In this document: in pieces, positions 37,085 to 46,885 of the stretch
Position numbering within the stretch: the stretch's first letter is position 1
Layout of the letters: each line of letters opens with the position of its first letter
Source of the DNA: SZUA-430 sp964547645
Lineage (GTDB): Bacteria; Pseudomonadota; Alphaproteobacteria; Micropepsales; Micropepsaceae
Direction of reading: 5' to 3'
Assembly (NCBI GenBank): GCA_964547645.1
Contig: CAZJOM010000011.1
Coordinates: 1-64,000, forward strand
Length of the DNA: 64,000 bases
Made by a program: the position numbers and the translations under genes
The notes under the pieces: model-generated
What the model was told of the DNA's origin: nothing
Seen by the model: only the letters and a program-made list of their open reading frames with translations
The model's database searches: none

Positions 37085-37627
37085 CTAAAACTTCCGAAAC
37101 CTGTCCATGACCCAAGCGCGCCGCCGCGGATCGACCGCGTGCTGCACTTCGGTCACGAAATGCCGCCTGGCTTCGTGGATTCGCTCGACGAAGCTCGCAC
37201 GAAGTTGATCGTCCGCGCGCTGCAATTCCACGACTGTATCGTAAACGGCAACAACATGATCCAGCACCGCTTGCCGCGTGCCGCGATAGGCCCCGGGCTT
37301 TTCGTCATCGGTCGGCTTGCGACCGATATTGGGAAAGAACCAGCGCCCTTCGTCGATCAGCGCCGAGAGATTGACCGCAAGGCTCAACGCACGCTCATGA
37401 ACTGAAGTCGCGCTGACATTCGCCGCGCGCGCGACGTGATAGGCCTCCGACATCGCAACGACGACGCGGTTGGCCCAATTCATCACCTGGCTGTCGTTGT
37501 TGAACTTCAAAGATTCGACGCTGACTCGCGTCTGCCGCGAAGCGACCGCCAAATTGATCACCAGCGCAAGGACGGAAATCGCCGCCGACAGAACGCCGAC
37601 CCAATCGGACAGTTGGAAGTCGCTCAT
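37085..37627 (-). CDS. Hypothetical protein with one N-terminal transmembrane helix
   Basis: 180 residues. Helix about 9-30 (WVGVLSAAISVLALVINLAV) is followed by an alpha-helical cytosolic part with repeated Val/Ala/Arg/Glu pattern. I recognise no domain. The layout (short N-terminal anchor, then about 145 helical residues) recalls uncharacterised alphaproteobacterial membrane-tethered proteins. Its ATG overlaps the mutS stop (ATGA), so it is translated from the mutS message. Confidence 0.72.
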   Translation of the reverse strand: MSDFQLSDWVGVLSAAISVLALVINLAVASRQTRVSVESLKFNNDSQVMNWANRVVVAMSEAYHVARAANVSATSVHERALSLAVNLSALIDEGRWFFPNIGRKPTDDEKPGAYRGTRQAVLDHVVAVYDTVVELQRADDQLRASFVERIHEARRHFVTEVQHAVDPRRRAWVMDRFRKF

Positions 37628-40323
37628 TGTAGCCGGTCCTTCAAAAGCGCCTTAAGATCGTAGACAAGCTGCAATGCCGCACGCGGACTGAGTTCGTCAA
37701 CGTTGACGTCTTTCAGCTTCGCCTCAACCTGCGATTCTTGTGACGGCTGCGCACTTGCCGCGGTTGCCGCGAACAGCGGCAACTCGTCGACGACCGTCTT
37801 CGCCCGCCGTCCGCTGTCGCCGCGTTCGAGCGCGTGCAACACCGCTTGCGCCCGCGTGAGCACATCCTTCGGCAGCCCGGCGAGCTTTGCAACCTGAATA
37901 CCGTAGGAGCGATCCGCCGCCCCAGGCACGACCTCGTGCAGGAACACGATGCCGCCCTGCCACTCCTTCACGCGCACGGTCACATTCGCGACGCCATCGA
38001 GGCGCGTACTCAAGCCCGTGAGCTCGTGATAGTGCGTCGCGAAGAGAGCCCGCGAGCGGTTGACGCCGTTCAAGCGCTCGACCGTCGCCCACGCGATCGA
38101 AAGCCCGTCGAACGTCGCCGTGCCACGCCCGATCTCATCCAAAATGACCAGCGAGCGATCCGTTGCCTGATTCAAGATCGCCGCCGTCTCGACCATCTCG
38201 ACCATGAACGTCGAACGCCCACGCGCCAGATCGTCCGCGGCGCCGACGCGGCTGAACAACCGATCGACGATCCCGATCTCCGCCGACGCCGCCGGCACAA
38301 AGGACCCGGCCTGCGCCAAGATCGCGATCAAAGCGTTCTGCCGAAGGAACGTCGACTTGCCCGCCATGTTCGGCCCGGTCACCAGCCAAAGCCGCGTGCC
38401 TCCTGACGACAGATCGCAATCGTTCGCGACAAACCCTTGCGCCTCGCGTTTCAGCGCCGCTTCAACCACCGGATGGCGCCCGCGCGAAATCTTGAATGCT
38501 TGCCCCGGCGTGATCGCAGGGCGAACATAGTCGCCTTCGACCGCAAGTTCCGCCAGCCCCGCCAAGACATCCATCCGCGCGACGACGCCTGCTATTTCTC
38601 CAAGTGCGCCCGCTGCAGCACGTACATCGCCGACAAGCTCATCGAAAATCGCAAGCTCGATCGCAATCGCCTCACCCGCCGCGTCCGCAATCTTCGATGC
38701 CAACTCCGCCAGCTCTGCATTCGTATGGCGCTGCGCCTGCGCCGTCGTCTGGCGATGCACGAACGCGCGCCCAGCCTCGGTCGTCTTCAGCTTCTCCGCG
38801 TTCGCGGCCGTGATCTCTATGTGATAGCCGAGCACGTTGTTGTGCCGGACCTTCAGCGATCCGATTCCCGTCTCTTCCTTAAGCCGGCCCTCCAACTCGA
38901 CGATCACCCGTCGCGCATCGTCGCGCAGCGTCCGCGCCGCGTCGAGCCGTGCGTGCGCGCCCGTCGCGACAAAGCCGCCATCACGCGCGAACAGCGGCAA
39001 GTCCGGCCCCAACTGCCGCGCCAGCTTCGCCTCCAGTGCGGCAACCGCAGCACCCGCGTCCTGCAGCCGCTTGAACTCCCGTGCAAGCGATTGCGGCAAC
39101 GCCGCCAGCGCATCCTCTTTGCGCGTCACCGCCTCCGGCAAAGTCAGCGCCAACGACAGAGCATCGCGCACCGCGCCAAGATCGCGTGGTCCCCCGCGAT
39201 CGACGCTCAGCCGCGACAGCGCCCGCGCCATATCCGGCATCCGCCTGAGCACACCACGCGTCACGTCGCGCGCCGCTGCATTGCCGGCGAAGTATGCAAC
39301 CCCATCAAGCCGGGCTTCGATCGCGCCGACATCGGTCAGCGGCGCCAATATACGCTCGGCCAGCTCGCGTCCGCCCGCCGCCGTCAGCGTCCGATCGATC
39401 GTCGCGAGTAAACTTCCCTGCGTTTCGCCGGCCAAGGTCTGCACGAGTTCCAGATTGCGCCGCGTCGCCGCATCCATCGCCATCACATGCGTTTGCGCTT
39501 GCTGGCGAGGCGGCGACAGCGCGGGCAGCTTGCCCTTCTGCGTCAGCTCCAAATAGCCGAGCACGGCACCCGCCGCAGCAATTTCCGCCCGCGAAAAACT
39601 TCCGAACGCATCAAGCGCCGATACATTCAGCTGCGACTTCAACAAACGCTCGCCAACAGCGGAATCGAACTTCAGCGCCGGCAACAATGTCGCCCGCGCG
39701 CCCAGCTCGCGCACCAGCCCCGCCACGGTTTCCTCACCGGCGAGTGCATCGGGCACCAACAACTCCGCCGGCTCGATCCGCGCCAACGTCTGGCCCAGCA
39801 TCGCGGACTCGACCGCCGTGACATGAAACGACCCGTCGGAAATATCCGTCCACGCCATCGCATAGCCACCCGCGACCCGCGCCAACGCCGCCAGATAGTT
39901 GTGCCGCCGCGCACTCAAGAGCTGATCTTCGGTGAGCGTGCCCGGCGTGACGACACGCACGACCTCGCGGGCGACCACCGACTTCGACCCGCGCTTCTTC
40001 GCCTCGGCCGGGTCTTCGGTCTGCTCGCACACAGCGACCTTGAAGCCCTTCCTGATCAAGGTCAGCAAATAGTTCTCGGCCGAATGCACCGGCACGCCGC
40101 ACATCGCAATGTCGGCGTCGTTGTGCTTGCCCCGCTTGGTTAGCGCGATATCGAGCGCCGCCGAAGCCTTCACCGCATCGTCAAAAAACAGCTCGTAAAA
40201 GTCGCCCATCCGATAGAACAGCAGGTAGTCCGCGTGCTCCCGCTTGATGGCCAAATACTGCGCCATCATCGGCGTCGCGCGCTCTTCCTCGCGCTCGACT
40301 TGCGCTGCCGCCTGCACCGTCAC
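37624..40323 (-). CDS. mutS: DNA mismatch repair protein MutS
   Basis: 899 residues. The mismatch-reading FYE is in YRMGDFYELFFDDAVKASAA, and the ATPase Walker A is GPNMAGKSTFLRQ. VDRLFSRVGAADDLARGRST and LVILDEIGRGTATFDGLS follow, and the C-terminal tail ends LLKDRLQ. I chose GTG 40323 (VTVQAAAQ) because GGAGG lies 8 nt upstream. A TTG at 40338 lies on the Shine-Dalgarno itself. It is divergent from the malic enzyme gene. Confidence 0.96.
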   Translation of the reverse strand: MTVQAAAQVEREEERATPMMAQYLAIKREHADYLLFYRMGDFYELFFDDAVKASAALDIALTKRGKHNDADIAMCGVPVHSAENYLLTLIRKGFKVAVCEQTEDPAEAKKRGSKSVVAREVVRVVTPGTLTEDQLLSARRHNYLAALARVAGGYAMAWTDISDGSFHVTAVESAMLGQTLARIEPAELLVPDALAGEETVAGLVRELGARATLLPALKFDSAVGERLLKSQLNVSALDAFGSFSRAEIAAAGAVLGYLELTQKGKLPALSPPRQQAQTHVMAMDAATRRNLELVQTLAGETQGSLLATIDRTLTAAGGRELAERILAPLTDVGAIEARLDGVAYFAGNAAARDVTRGVLRRMPDMARALSRLSVDRGGPRDLGAVRDALSLALTLPEAVTRKEDALAALPQSLAREFKRLQDAGAAVAALEAKLARQLGPDLPLFARDGGFVATGAHARLDAARTLRDDARRVIVELEGRLKEETGIGSLKVRHNNVLGYHIEITAANAEKLKTTEAGRAFVHRQTTAQAQRHTNAELAELASKIADAAGEAIAIELAIFDELVGDVRAAAGALGEIAGVVARMDVLAGLAELAVEGDYVRPAITPGQAFKISRGRHPVVEAALKREAQGFVANDCDLSSGGTRLWLVTGPNMAGKSTFLRQNALIAILAQAGSFVPAASAEIGIVDRLFSRVGAADDLARGRSTFMVEMVETAAILNQATDRSLVILDEIGRGTATFDGLSIAWATVERLNGVNRSRALFATHYHELTGLSTRLDGVANVTVRVKEWQGGIVFLHEVVPGAADRSYGIQVAKLAGLPKDVLTRAQAVLHALERGDSGRRAKTVVDELPLFAATAASAQPSQESQVEAKLKDVNVDELSPRAALQLVYDLKALLKDRLQ

Positions 40324-40446
40324 GCGGAGAACCTCCAACCTTACGAAAGAGCCTTGTGCCGCCCTGTGGACGGCCTGTATTCAAAGATCACAGAAATCGA
40401 TACCGCGCCGGACCGCTCAGTCCAGCTCGAACCAAACGGCGAGTCC

Positions 40447-42708
40447 ATGTCGAAAAAGCGTCCATTTACGGATCAAGAAGCCCTTCTTTTTCATAGCCAG
40501 CCCAAGCCTGGCAAGCTGGAAATCACGCCTTCAAAACCGATGGCGACACAGCGCGACTTGAGCCTCGCCTATTCGCCGGGCGTTGCCGTTCCGGTGCGCG
40601 CAATCGCCGAAGATCCATCCACAGCTTATGACTACACCGCCAAGGGCAATCTCGTCGCCGTCATCTCGAACGGCACTGCCATCTTAGGCTTGGGCGATCT
40701 GGGCGCACTCGCTTCAAAGCCGGTGATGGAAGGCAAGGCCGTCCTCTTCAAGCGCTTCGCCGACGTCGACTCGATCGACCTCGAAGTCGACACGCACGAC
40801 GTCGATCAATTCATCAATTGCGTCCGCTACCTGGGCCCGACCTTCGGCGGCATCAACCTCGAAGACATCAAAGCGCCAGACTGCTTCATCATCGAGCAGC
40901 GCCTGCGCGAGTTGATGTCGATCCCCGTCTTCCACGACGATCAGCACGGCACGGCGATCATCACCGCCGCGGGCCTCATCAACGCGCTCTATCTCACCGG
41001 CCGCGACATCAAAAAGACGAAGGTCGTCGTCAACGGTGCCGGCGCAGCCGCGATCGCCTGCCTCGAACTCGTCAAAGCCATGGGCCTGCCGAACGAGAAC
41101 GCCATCCTCTGCGATACCAAAGGCGTCATCTACAAAGGCCGCACCGAAGGCATGAACCAGTGGAAGTCGGCCCACGCCGTCACCACAAAGTCCCGCTCGC
41201 TCGCCGAAGCGTTGGTCGGCGCCGACGTCTTGCTGGGCCTCTCCGTCAAAGACGCGGTCACGCAGGACATGGTGAAGTCGATGGCGGCGAAGCCCATCAT
41301 CTTCGCCTGTGCAAACCCCGACCCTGAGATCACGCCGGAAGATGTCCAAGCCGTCCGCTCCGACGCGATCGTGGCGACGGGCCGCTCAGATTACGCGAAC
41401 CAAGTGAACAACGTCCTGGGCTTCCCCTACATCTTCCGCGGCGCGCTTGACGTGCGGGCCCGCACGATCAACGACGAAATGAAGATTGCCGCCGCCCACG
41501 CGCTTGCCGAACTCGCGCGTCAGGACGTGCCCGACGAGGTTGCCGCCGCTTATCACACCGCGCGCCCGAAATTTGGACCGGACTACATCATCCCGGTCCC
41601 GTTCGACCCGCGTCTGATCTCCACCGTCCCCGTCGCCGTCGCCAAAGCAGCGATGGCGTCGGGCGTCGCACAAAAGCCGATCGCCGACCTCGACGCCTAC
41701 AAGAACCACCTGGCTTCGCGTCTCGATCCCGTCGCCTCGATCGTCCAGCGCGTCGTCGCCCGCGTACGCCTGCAGCCCAAGCGCGTCGTCTTCGCGGAGG
41801 GTGAAGAAGAGGCCGTCATCCGCGCCGCGTTGACCTATCAAAGCTCGGGTCTCGGCAAGGCCATCCTCATCGGCGATCCCGAACGTATACGCGCCACCGT
41901 ACGCAGTTCCGGTCTGGAAGAAGTCGGCGATCTCGAAATTCAGTTCCCGCGCCAAAGCCCACGCACACAGGAATACGCCGAAACGCTGTTCAAGCGCTGG
42001 AGCCGCAAGGGTTCGCTGCTCCGCGATTGCGTCCGCCAAGTCACCTACGACCGCAACATCTACGCCGCGTCCGTCGTCGCCGCGGGTCATGCCGACGCCA
42101 TGGTGACCGGCGTGACGCGACACTATTCGGTCGCGCTTGCCGACGTACGCCACGTGCTCGATCCCAAGCCGGGCGAACGCCTCGTCGGTGTCTCGATCAT
42201 CTTGGACCGAGGCCGCACGGTCTTCGTGGGCGATACCAACGTTCACGAAATGCCGACGCCGGAAGAATTGGTCGACATCACGATCCAAACGGCCGCCGTC
42301 GCGCGCCGCTTCGGTCACGAACCGCGCGTCGCCCTGCTCGCCTACTCGACATTCGGCCAGCCCTGGGGCGAACGCTCGCAGCGCGTCCGCGAAGCTGTCG
42401 ACCTGCTCGATAGGCGCGGCGTCGATTTCGAATACGACGGCGAAATGAACGCCGACATCGCCCTCGACCCGGAGCGCATGGCGCTCTATCCGTTCTGCCG
42501 CCTGAAAGGCCCAGCGAACGTGCTGATCATGCCGGCGATCCACTCGGCGTCGATCTCCACCACGATGACCGAAGTCATCGGCGGAGCAACGGTAATCGGC
42601 CCGCTGCTCGTCGGCCTCGAAAAGCCCGTTCAGATCGCCCCGTTGGGCGCCACCATGAACGACATCGTCAACATGGCAGCCTTGGCCGCCTACAACATTT
42701 CAAGCTGA
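40447..42708 (+). CDS. maeB: NADP-dependent malic enzyme with phosphotransacetylase-like domain
   Basis: Oxidative decarboxylation of malate to pyruvate. 753 residues: an N-terminal malic enzyme (about 1-430; YSPGVAVPVRAIAEDP, VFHDDQHGTAIITAAGLINA, VVNGAGAAAIACLELVK) joined to a C-terminal PTA_PTB domain (about 430-753; RVVFAEGEEEAVIRAA, VTGVTRHYSVALADVR). The PTA-like part is regulatory in studied homologues. The start is the ATG at 40447; frames that extend further upstream lie in the mutS promoter region. gloB follows by 3 nt. Confidence 0.95.
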   Translation: MSKKRPFTDQEALLFHSQPKPGKLEITPSKPMATQRDLSLAYSPGVAVPVRAIAEDPSTAYDYTAKGNLVAVISNGTAILGLGDLGALASKPVMEGKAVLFKRFADVDSIDLEVDTHDVDQFINCVRYLGPTFGGINLEDIKAPDCFIIEQRLRELMSIPVFHDDQHGTAIITAAGLINALYLTGRDIKKTKVVVNGAGAAAIACLELVKAMGLPNENAILCDTKGVIYKGRTEGMNQWKSAHAVTTKSRSLAEALVGADVLLGLSVKDAVTQDMVKSMAAKPIIFACANPDPEITPEDVQAVRSDAIVATGRSDYANQVNNVLGFPYIFRGALDVRARTINDEMKIAAAHALAELARQDVPDEVAAAYHTARPKFGPDYIIPVPFDPRLISTVPVAVAKAAMASGVAQKPIADLDAYKNHLASRLDPVASIVQRVVARVRLQPKRVVFAEGEEEAVIRAALTYQSSGLGKAILIGDPERIRATVRSSGLEEVGDLEIQFPRQSPRTQEYAETLFKRWSRKGSLLRDCVRQVTYDRNIYAASVVAAGHADAMVTGVTRHYSVALADVRHVLDPKPGERLVGVSIILDRGRTVFVGDTNVHEMPTPEELVDITIQTAAVARRFGHEPRVALLAYSTFGQPWGERSQRVREAVDLLDRRGVDFEYDGEMNADIALDPERMALYPFCRLKGPANVLIMPAIHSASISTTMTEVIGGATVIGPLLVGLEKPVQIAPLGATMNDIVNMAALAAYNISS

Positions 42709-42711
42709 CCC

Positions 42712-43479
42712 ATGCTCAACATCCATCTCGTCCCTTGCCTCTCCGACAACTACGCGTATCTCGTCCATGACACGGCGACGAACCAAGTGGCGGTCGTCGA
42801 TCCGTCGGAAGCAGCACCCGTCTTCGCCGCGCTGAGCGCGCACAACCTCAAACTGACGCACATCCTGAACACGCATCACCACTTCGACCACACGGGTGGC
42901 AATCTCGAACTGAAGGAAAAGACCGGCGCTAAAGTCGTCGGCCCCCGCGCCGACCGCGAGCGCATTCCCGGCATCGACGAAGAAGTCGGCGAAGGCGACA
43001 CCTGGAACCTCGGCCAGGCCAAAGCGAAAATCTTCGACATCCCGGCCCACACGAAAGGCCACATCGCCTTCTGGTTCGAAGCCGACAAAGCGGTCTTCAC
43101 CGGCGACACGATGTTCGCCATGGGCTGCGGCCGCCTGTTCGAAGGCACGCCCGCGCAAATGTGGTCCAGTCTCTCGAAGCTCGCGGCTCTGCCGCCCGAC
43201 ACGCGTGTCTATTGCGGCCACGAATACACGCTTTCGAACGGCCGCTTCGCAGTGACGCTCGAACCGAACAACGCCGCGTTGAAGAAGCGCATGGCCGAAG
43301 TCGAAAGCCTGCGCGCCGCAGGTAAGCCGACCATCCCCTCGACCATCGGCCTTGAGCGCGAAACGAACCCGTTCTTGCGCCCGGCAAGCCCGGAACTTCG
43401 CAAGTCGATGGCGCTCGAATCCGCGGACACCGTCGAAGTCTTCGCCGAAACCCGCCGCCGCAAAGACGTCTTCAAGTGA
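42712..43479 (+). CDS. gloB: Hydroxyacylglutathione hydrolase (glyoxalase II)
   Basis: Hydrolyses S-lactoylglutathione to lactate and glutathione. The 255-residue product has the metallo-beta-lactamase dinuclear site THHHFDHTGG, followed by FTGDTMFAMGCGRLFEGT and CGHEYTLSNGRFA. The C-terminal HAGH domain ends near 250. It begins 3 nt after maeB and overlaps the DUF985 gene. Confidence 0.94.
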   Translation: MLNIHLVPCLSDNYAYLVHDTATNQVAVVDPSEAAPVFAALSAHNLKLTHILNTHHHFDHTGGNLELKEKTGAKVVGPRADRERIPGIDEEVGEGDTWNLGQAKAKIFDIPAHTKGHIAFWFEADKAVFTGDTMFAMGCGRLFEGTPAQMWSSLSKLAALPPDTRVYCGHEYTLSNGRFAVTLEPNNAALKKRMAEVESLRAAGKPTIPSTIGLERETNPFLRPASPELRKSMALESADTVEVFAETRRRKDVFK

Positions 43480-43874
43480 CGGCCGACGAAATCATCAAAG
43501 CCCTCGATCTCAAACCCCACCCCGAAGGCGGCCACTTCCGCGAGACGTTTCGCGATACAGCCTCGACCGCGATCTACTACCTTCTGAAGCAAGGCGAGCG
43601 CTCGCACTGGCATCGCGTTGATAAGGCCGAAGCCTGGCACTTCTACGCCGGCGACCCGCTGGAACTCTTACTATCGTCCGACGGACGCAACACGCAAACG
43701 CACACCCTTGGTCCCGACCTCGCCGCGAACCAGCGCCCGCAACTCATCGTCCCCGCACAGGTCTGGCAAAGCGCGCGCCCGCTCGGTCACTACACGCTCG
43801 TCGGCTGCACGGTAGCGCCAGCCTTCACCTTCGAAGGCTTCGAGATGGCACCACCAAACTGGCGCCCTGCTTAG
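43476..43874 (+). CDS. Cupin-fold DUF985 protein
   Basis: 132 residues: LDLKPHPEGGHFRETFRD, TAIYYLLKQGERSHWHRVD, EAWHFYAGDPLELLL and WQSARPLGHYTLVGCTVAPAF are the DUF985 blocks, with His residues arranged as in cupins. Biochemical function is unproven in the family. The GTG start at 43476 overlaps the gloB stop (AAGTGACGG). Its stop overlaps the convergent DUF4908-like gene. Confidence 0.85.
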   Translation: MTADEIIKALDLKPHPEGGHFRETFRDTASTAIYYLLKQGERSHWHRVDKAEAWHFYAGDPLELLLSSDGRNTQTHTLGPDLAANQRPQLIVPAQVWQSARPLGHYTLVGCTVAPAFTFEGFEMAPPNWRPA

Positions 43875-44599
43875 CGGAAGATCTGCCGAAGCTGCCGCGA
43901 GATGGCATGCGACGACGGGCGCCCGGCCAGCCCCTGTTCCACGCTGAACTGCACGATCAACATGTCGCCCTGCATCGACGCTGCCGGAAACCGCGACTGT
44001 ACAAAGCGCACGCGCCGCAAATAGGTCGTTATCCCTGTGCGCCCTGGCCCCGTACGCGACACCTCGAACAACGCCGTGCCGGCATTGCGGATGGCGTCGA
44101 AGAGAATCCCTCGCGCGCCCGGATCCGGGGCAACAGCGTTCCAGTTTGCCTCGAATACGATTTCTTGCCCCGTCTCCGCGCGCAGCTGCATCATGATCCG
44201 CCCGGCGATATCGCGCACCAAAGCGATCGACGGCGGCGATGGGATCAACGGCGGCGCGGCCGCATTCGGCGCCACCGGAATGCCGCGCGGGTTCTGCGCC
44301 GTGAAAAGCGTAATCCCGCCGAGCCCCGAAATCCGGAGCACCACCTCGCCGTCATCGCGAACCAGCAAGCGGTCGCCACCGGCCGCCGGCTGCCAGCGCA
44401 GCACGAGAATTTCTTCCGACCCGTCGAACTTAAGCTTCGCGAGTTCGCCGGAGCGGTCGAGCACAAACCCGACCCGATCGTACTCGGAAATGTAGTGCGC
44501 AATCCGCGGCGGCTCGCGGTCATACGCGCGCGAGACCATGGCCCCCGCGCTGGCCAGCACGGCGAAAGCAACGATCATCAGGCCTGCGAAAAACCGCAA
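43871..44599 (-). CDS. Secreted or membrane-anchored DUF4908-like protein
   Basis: 242 residues with an N-terminal hydrophobic segment (RFFAGLMIVAFAVLASAGAM) that reads as a signal anchor. The mature part holds GFVLDRSGELAKLKFDGSEE, EVVLRISGLGGITLF and TGITTYLRRVRFVQSRFPAA. These resemble DUF4908, a family I recall from Caulobacterales-type genomes; the match is by eye. I chose TTG 44599, which has GGTGGAG 8 nt upstream. The frame is open a further 83 codons, but that part is Arg/His-rich and lacks protein-like character. Confidence 0.7.
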   Translation of the reverse strand: MRFFAGLMIVAFAVLASAGAMVSRAYDREPPRIAHYISEYDRVGFVLDRSGELAKLKFDGSEEILVLRWQPAAGGDRLLVRDDGEVVLRISGLGGITLFTAQNPRGIPVAPNAAAPPLIPSPPSIALVRDIAGRIMMQLRAETGQEIVFEANWNAVAPDPGARGILFDAIRNAGTALFEVSRTGPGRTGITTYLRRVRFVQSRFPAASMQGDMLIVQFSVEQGLAGRPSSHAISRQLRQIFR

Positions 44600-44720
44600 C
44601 GCGAATGCTCCACCAACGGAACGACGGGCCGGCCCGGCGTGCCGCCGCCCGCCGAATGCCTCGCCCCGCAATTCCCATGGAGCCGTGTATTGCCTGTGAT
44701 GATGGCAACAATGTGGTTCG

Positions 44721-44747
44721 ATTAACGCTTCTGACCCTTGCGTTAAT
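44721..44747. promoter_or_regulatory. Perfect inverted repeat ATTAACGC-N11-GCGTTAAT
   Basis: Eight perfect base pairs flank an 11-bp centre. It lies 122 bp upstream of the DUF4908-like start. The dyad spacing (19 bp centre-to-centre, about two helical turns) suits a dimeric helix-turn-helix regulator. No -10/-35 was assigned. Confidence 0.5.
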
Positions 44748-44900
44748 AGCAGGTTACGCGCCGCCAATGCCCGATTCGAAGAGTGGCGTTTATTGCGCCG
44801 CGACTGAGGCATTCTTGCCACCAGCCTGTGCGGCGAGAGCACGAACATTAGGTCGGGACGATGAACGCACGTTCAGATGTCGATCACGAACTGAACTCAC

Positions 44901-44929
44901 AAAAAAACGGCGCCGTGTAACCGGCGCCG
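44901..44929 (-). terminator. Intrinsic terminator of the phaA-phaB operon
   Basis: On the minus strand CGGCGCC, an 8-nt loop and GGCGCCG are followed by seven T. It lies 32 nt after the phaB stop. Confidence 0.85.
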
Positions 44930-44960
44930 CTTGGCAAAACACGTCAGTGCGGCTCCCGCC

Positions 44961-45683
44961 TCAATACATATGCTGCCCGCCATTGATCGACATCGTCGAT
45001 CCGGTCACGAAACCGGCGTCGTCGGCGATCAGGAACAACACGCCGCGCGCGATCTCTTCCGCCTTGCCCAAGCGTCCGACCGGAATCTTCGCAACGATCT
45101 TCTCAAGCACGTTTGGCGGCACCGCAGCCACCATGTCGGTGTCGATGTAGCCGGGCGCAATGGCGTTGACCGTGATGCCTTTCGGCGCGCCTTCTTGCGC
45201 AAGCGCCTTCGTGAAGCCGTGAATGCCCGACTTCGCCGCCGCGTAGTTCACCTGTCCGTATTGTCCGGCCTGCCCGTTGATCGAGCCGATGTTGACGATG
45301 CGGCCGAAACCACGGTCGAGCATCCCGTCCCACACCGCCTTGCACATGTTGAAACAGCCGCCGAGATTGGTGTCCATCACCTCGTCCCACTGCGCCCGCG
45401 ATTGCTTCTTCAACGTCGCGTCGCGCGTGATCCCGGCATTGTTCACCACGATATCGACCGGCCCAAGCTTCGCCACCACTTCTGCGACGCCCTTCATGCA
45501 CGCATCGTAGTTCGCGACGTCCCACTTGAAGACGGCGATTCCCGTCTTGTCCGCGAACGCCTTCGCGCGTTCGTCGTTGCCGGCATAGTTCGCCGCAACC
45601 TTATAGCCCGCCTTCTTCAAGCCCACCGAGATCGCCTCGCCGATCCCGCGCGTGCCGCCTGTGACAACCGCCACCCGTGACAT
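44961..45683 (-). CDS. phaB: Acetoacetyl-CoA reductase
   Basis: NADPH-dependent reduction of acetoacetyl-CoA to (R)-3-hydroxybutyryl-CoA, the monomer for polyhydroxybutyrate. A 240-residue SDR with the cofactor loop VTGGTRGIGEAIS, the NNAGITRD block, Ser in VNIGSINGQAGQYGQ and catalytic Tyr/Lys in NYAAAKSGIHGF. The PhaB signature TVNAIAPGYIDTDMV follows. CGGGAGAGAG precedes the ATG. It lies 26 nt after phaA. Confidence 0.95.
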   Translation of the reverse strand: MSRVAVVTGGTRGIGEAISVGLKKAGYKVAANYAGNDERAKAFADKTGIAVFKWDVANYDACMKGVAEVVAKLGPVDIVVNNAGITRDATLKKQSRAQWDEVMDTNLGGCFNMCKAVWDGMLDRGFGRIVNIGSINGQAGQYGQVNYAAAKSGIHGFTKALAQEGAPKGITVNAIAPGYIDTDMVAAVPPNVLEKIVAKIPVGRLGKAEEIARGVLFLIADDAGFVTGSTMSINGGQHMY

Positions 45684-45709
45684 GTCTCTCTCCCGTTTTT
45701 CTTTGTGAT

Positions 45710-46885
45710 CTAACGCTCAACGCACATTGCGATGCCCATACCGCCGCCGATGCACAGCGTGGCCAGGCCCTTCTTCGCATTCCGCTTCTGCATTTCGTGC
45801 AGCAACGTCACCAGCACGCGCCCGCCTGAAGCGCCGATCGGATGCCCGATCGCAATCGCGCCGCCATTGACGTTCACCTTTGCCGGATCCCAACCCATGT
45901 CTTTGTTCACGGCGCAGGCCTGCGCCGCAAACGCTTCGTTTGCCTCGACCAGATCGAGATCGCCAACGCTCCAACCGGCCTTCTTCAGGGCCGAACGCGA
46001 CGCCGGGATGGGCCCGGTACCCATGATCTTTGGATCGACGCCCGCCTGCGCCCAGGACTTGATGACCGCCAGCGGCTTCAGCCCGCGCTTGTCGGCCTCC
46101 TTCACGCTCATCAACACCACCGCCGCCGCACCGTCGTTGATGCCGCTGGCATTTGCCGCGGTGACGGTGCCGCCGTCCTTCAAAAAGGCAGCCCGCAGAT
46201 CTTTGATCGACTCATACGTGACGCCGTCGCGAATGTACTCGTCGGTATCGACGATCTTCTCGCCCTTCTTCTCCTTGATCGTAACGGCCACGATCTCGTC
46301 CTTGAACCGCCCCGCCTTGCGCGCGGCTTCCGCCTTGTTCTGCGACGCGACCGCAAAGCGGTCTTGCTGCTCGCGCGTGATCTGCCATTCCTTGGCGACG
46401 TTCTCGGCCGTGTTGCCCATGTGGTAGCCGTTGAACGCGTCCATCAAGCCGTCTTTGATCATCGTATCGACGAACTCGAGCCCGCCCATCTTTTGCCCCG
46501 CGCGCAGATAAGCGGCGTGCGGCGCCATCGACATAGACTCTTGTCCGCCCGCCACGACGATCGACGAATCGCCGTTGACGATCGCCTGGAACCCGAGCGC
46601 AACCGCGCGCAAGCCCGACCCGCAAAGCTGATTGACGCCCCACGCCGGCACTTCGATCGGAATGCCGGAGTTGATCGAGGCCTGCCGCGCCGGGTTCTGC
46701 CCCTGCGCCGCGGAGAGAATTTGACCGAGGATCACTTCGCTCACGTCTTTCGCGTCGACCTTCGCGCGCTTGAGAACTTCTTTGATCGCAACCTTGCCCA
46801 ACTCGTGCGCGGGCAAGTTCGCAAACGCACCGTTGAAAGAACCAACGGCAGTGCGTGCAGCTGCAACAATGGCAACATCGGTCAT
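45710..46885 (-). CDS. phaA: Acetyl-CoA acetyltransferase (beta-ketothiolase)
   Basis: Condenses two acetyl-CoA to acetoacetyl-CoA. The 391-residue thiolase has the nucleophile Cys in VNQLCGSGLRAV (near 88), His in GGAIAIGHPIGASGGR and the second Cys in TLCIGGGMGIAM. AGGAGA lies 9 nt before the ATG. It forms an operon with phaB, and divergent phaR encodes the regulator. No PHA synthase is in the window. Confidence 0.95.
   Translation of the reverse strand: MTDVAIVAAARTAVGSFNGAFANLPAHELGKVAIKEVLKRAKVDAKDVSEVILGQILSAAQGQNPARQASINSGIPIEVPAWGVNQLCGSGLRAVALGFQAIVNGDSSIVVAGGQESMSMAPHAAYLRAGQKMGGLEFVDTMIKDGLMDAFNGYHMGNTAENVAKEWQITREQQDRFAVASQNKAEAARKAGRFKDEIVAVTIKEKKGEKIVDTDEYIRDGVTYESIKDLRAAFLKDGGTVTAANASGINDGAAAVVLMSVKEADKRGLKPLAVIKSWAQAGVDPKIMGTGPIPASRSALKKAGWSVGDLDLVEANEAFAAQACAVNKDMGWDPAKVNVNGGAIAIGHPIGASGGRVLVTLLHEMQKRNAKKGLATLCIGGGMGIAMCVER

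Larger units (their letters stand above)
44600..44960. other. Intergenic region between the DUF4908-like gene and phaB
   Basis: About 360 bp with no gene I can support; small open frames here are shadows. It holds an 8-bp operator-like inverted repeat (44721-44747) and the phaB terminator (44901-44929). Confidence 0.7.

Noticed and set aside
44600..44848. N-terminal extension of the DUF4908-like protein
   Set aside because: His/Arg/Cys-rich sequence over an operator-like dyad; the TTG at 44599 has a good Shine-Dalgarno directly before a signal peptide.
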